DNA of 13,570 nucleotides from a bacterium. Lineage in GTDB: Bacteria; Patescibacteriota; Patescibacteriia; JAACEG01. Made by a program: the position numbers and the translations under genes. Where the stretch lies: assembly GCA_027040785.1 (NCBI GenBank), contig JALULG010000048.1, forward strand, positions 1-13,570. Direction: 5' to 3'. Shown here in pieces: positions 12,473 through 13,570 of this stretch. Within the stretch, counting starts at the first letter, position 1; each line of letters starts with the position of its first letter. The notes beneath the pieces were generated by a model that saw nothing but the letters and a program-made list of their open reading frames with translations, made no database searches and was not told where the DNA came from.

Positions 12473-13444
12473 ATGGACATTTTTTACCCGCTTGAATGGG
12501 TGGCAAATTATATTACTTTTAATATCTTTCATTTAAGTCCGGACACGGCAATAGCTGATTCGGTTCAATTTTTCTTTTATGATTTTTTAAAAATTATTGT
12601 TTTGATTTTGATAATCACTCATTTGATGAGTTTGATTAGGTATTATTTACCGGTTGAAAAATTAAGAGATTTTTTAACAAAACACAAATTTTACGGACTG
12701 GATTATTTTTTGGCAACCGTTTTTGGCGCCATTACGCCGTTTTGTTCTTGCTCATCAATCCCTCTTTTTATCGGTTTTATTGAAGCGGAAATTCCTTTGG
12801 GGGTTACTTTTGCTTTTTTAATAACTTCACCTCTAATCAACGAAGTTGCTTTGGCATTGTTTGTGGGAATGTTTGGCTTTAAAATAACCACTTTTTATGT
12901 TTTGGCGGGAATTAGCATCGGAATGATCGGCGGTTTTATTATTGGAAAATTAAAATTGGAAAAATATGTGGAGGATTTTGTTTGGAAAATAAAAAGCAAG
13001 AAGCAAGAAACAAAAACTGAAAAGATAGCTTTTAAAAAAGTTTGGCGAACAGTTTCCAAAGAAGCGATGGACATTACCAAAAAAATCACTTTATATGTTT
13101 TATTCGGAGTTGGTTTGGGCGCTTTTATTCACGGCTATGTTCCACAAGGTTTTTTTGAAAAATACCTTCAAAAAGCCGGTTGGCTGGCGGTGCCTTTGGC
13201 GGTTATCTTGGCTGTTCCTCTTTATTCCAACGCCAGCGGAGTTATTCCGATTATGGAGTCATTGGTTGACAAAGGCGTGCCACTTGGTACGGCATTAGCT
13301 TTGATAATGGCTATTGTCGGCATCTCTCTGCCGGAAGCTTTGATTTTAAAAAAAGTTATCAAATGGCAATTATTAGCTATATTTTTTGGCACAGTGGCTA
13401 TTGGTATAATTATTATTGGTTATTTGTTTAATATTTTTTTGTGA
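12473..13444 (+). CDS. ArsP/DUF318-family permease
   Basis: A 323-residue membrane protein with about eight helices in two similar halves. The first half has FGAITPFCSCSSIPLFIGFIEAEIPLGVTFAFLITSPLINEVAL (84-127), the family signature with C91 and C93. The second has AVPLYSNASGVIPIMESLVDKGVPLGTALALIMAIVGISLPE. A cytoplasmic Lys-rich loop (KIKSKKQETKTEK) joins them. ArsP members export trivalent organoarsenicals; others are uncharacterised. The Cys pair could work with the operon's CxxC thioredoxin-like protein. ATG 12473, one base after the CDF stop, is chosen over 12449, which would overlap the CDF gene and add eight residues. It ends TGA then TAG, with no terminator in the following 60 bp. 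Confidence 0.9.
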   Translation: MDIFYPLEWVANYITFNIFHLSPDTAIADSVQFFFYDFLKIIVLILIITHLMSLIRYYLPVEKLRDFLTKHKFYGLDYFLATVFGAITPFCSCSSIPLFIGFIEAEIPLGVTFAFLITSPLINEVALALFVGMFGFKITTFYVLAGISIGMIGGFIIGKLKLEKYVEDFVWKIKSKKQETKTEKIAFKKVWRTVSKEAMDITKKITLYVLFGVGLGAFIHGYVPQGFFEKYLQKAGWLAVPLAVILAVPLYSNASGVIPIMESLVDKGVPLGTALALIMAIVGISLPEALILKKVIKWQLLAIFFGTVAIGIIIIGYLFNIFL

Positions 13445-13501
13445 TAGTTTTAACAAAATTGTTTAATTATTTCATCTTCAAAGAAAAAACAATTATTTCT
13501 C

Positions 13502-13530
13502 TTTACAAAAAAGAAAGAGAATAGTATAAT
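13502..13530 (+). promoter_or_regulatory. Promoter of a gene beyond the right edge
   Basis: TTTACA (13502-13507), a 17-nt spacer, TATAAT (13525-13530). The transcript would start near 13537. No start codon with an open frame is visible before the window ends. Confidence 0.65.
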
Positions 13531-13570
13531 TAACAATAATTAGAAAAACATTCTAAACAATGTTTTTTAT

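Overview
The window is very AT-rich bacterial chromosome with tightly packed genes and few Shine-Dalgarno sequences. Ribosomal proteins carry charged low-complexity extensions, the SMC protein is unusually short, and many palindromic elements lie between and even inside genes. This fits a Patescibacteria/CPR-type genome, although no taxonomic marker can be searched from here. The standard genetic code works: long glycine-rich genes read through with GGN codons and no in-frame TGA.

Left part, 1-9124, almost all on the minus strand: the start of a Fic-family gene; a dCTP deaminase/dUTPase-fold gene and a dCMP deaminase gene (pyrimidine deoxynucleotide metabolism); RNase J with its terminator; a roughly 400 bp cluster of REP-like palindromes; a frameshifted nucleoside 2-deoxyribosyltransferase-like gene; tRNA-Leu(GAG); the ribosomal pair rplS/rpsP; two unknown small genes, one of them the only plus-strand gene on this side; and a short SMC ATPase that appears to lack the hinge domain.

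Centre, 9125-10041: transcription switches strand here. Overlapping divergent promoters serve smc (minus) and tRNA-Glu(TTC) (plus). Just beyond the tRNA are three perfect DnaA boxes (TTATCCACA), two of them forming the ends of a 13-bp inverted repeat, followed by AT-rich sequence. This resembles a replication origin, but no dnaA gene is in view. Next, a perfect consensus promoter (TTGACA-N17-TATAAT) drives about 370 bp with no convincing ORF. That stretch ends in a hairpin terminator and contains several mutually exclusive pairings, so it is a candidate structured RNA of a class I do not recognise. A 23-bp perfect hairpin closes the region.

Right part, 10042-13444, all plus strand: a compact operon. 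An ArsR-type repressor with a CVC metal-site motif sits behind a promoter whose -10 is covered by a perfect 26-bp palindrome. It is followed by a small CxxC thioredoxin-like protein, a TauE/SafE-type permease, a His-rich CDF cation exporter and an ArsP/DUF318-type permease. The last three genes are each separated by a single base. Together they suggest a metal- or metalloid-induced export system. The window ends with a strong promoter for a gene outside it.
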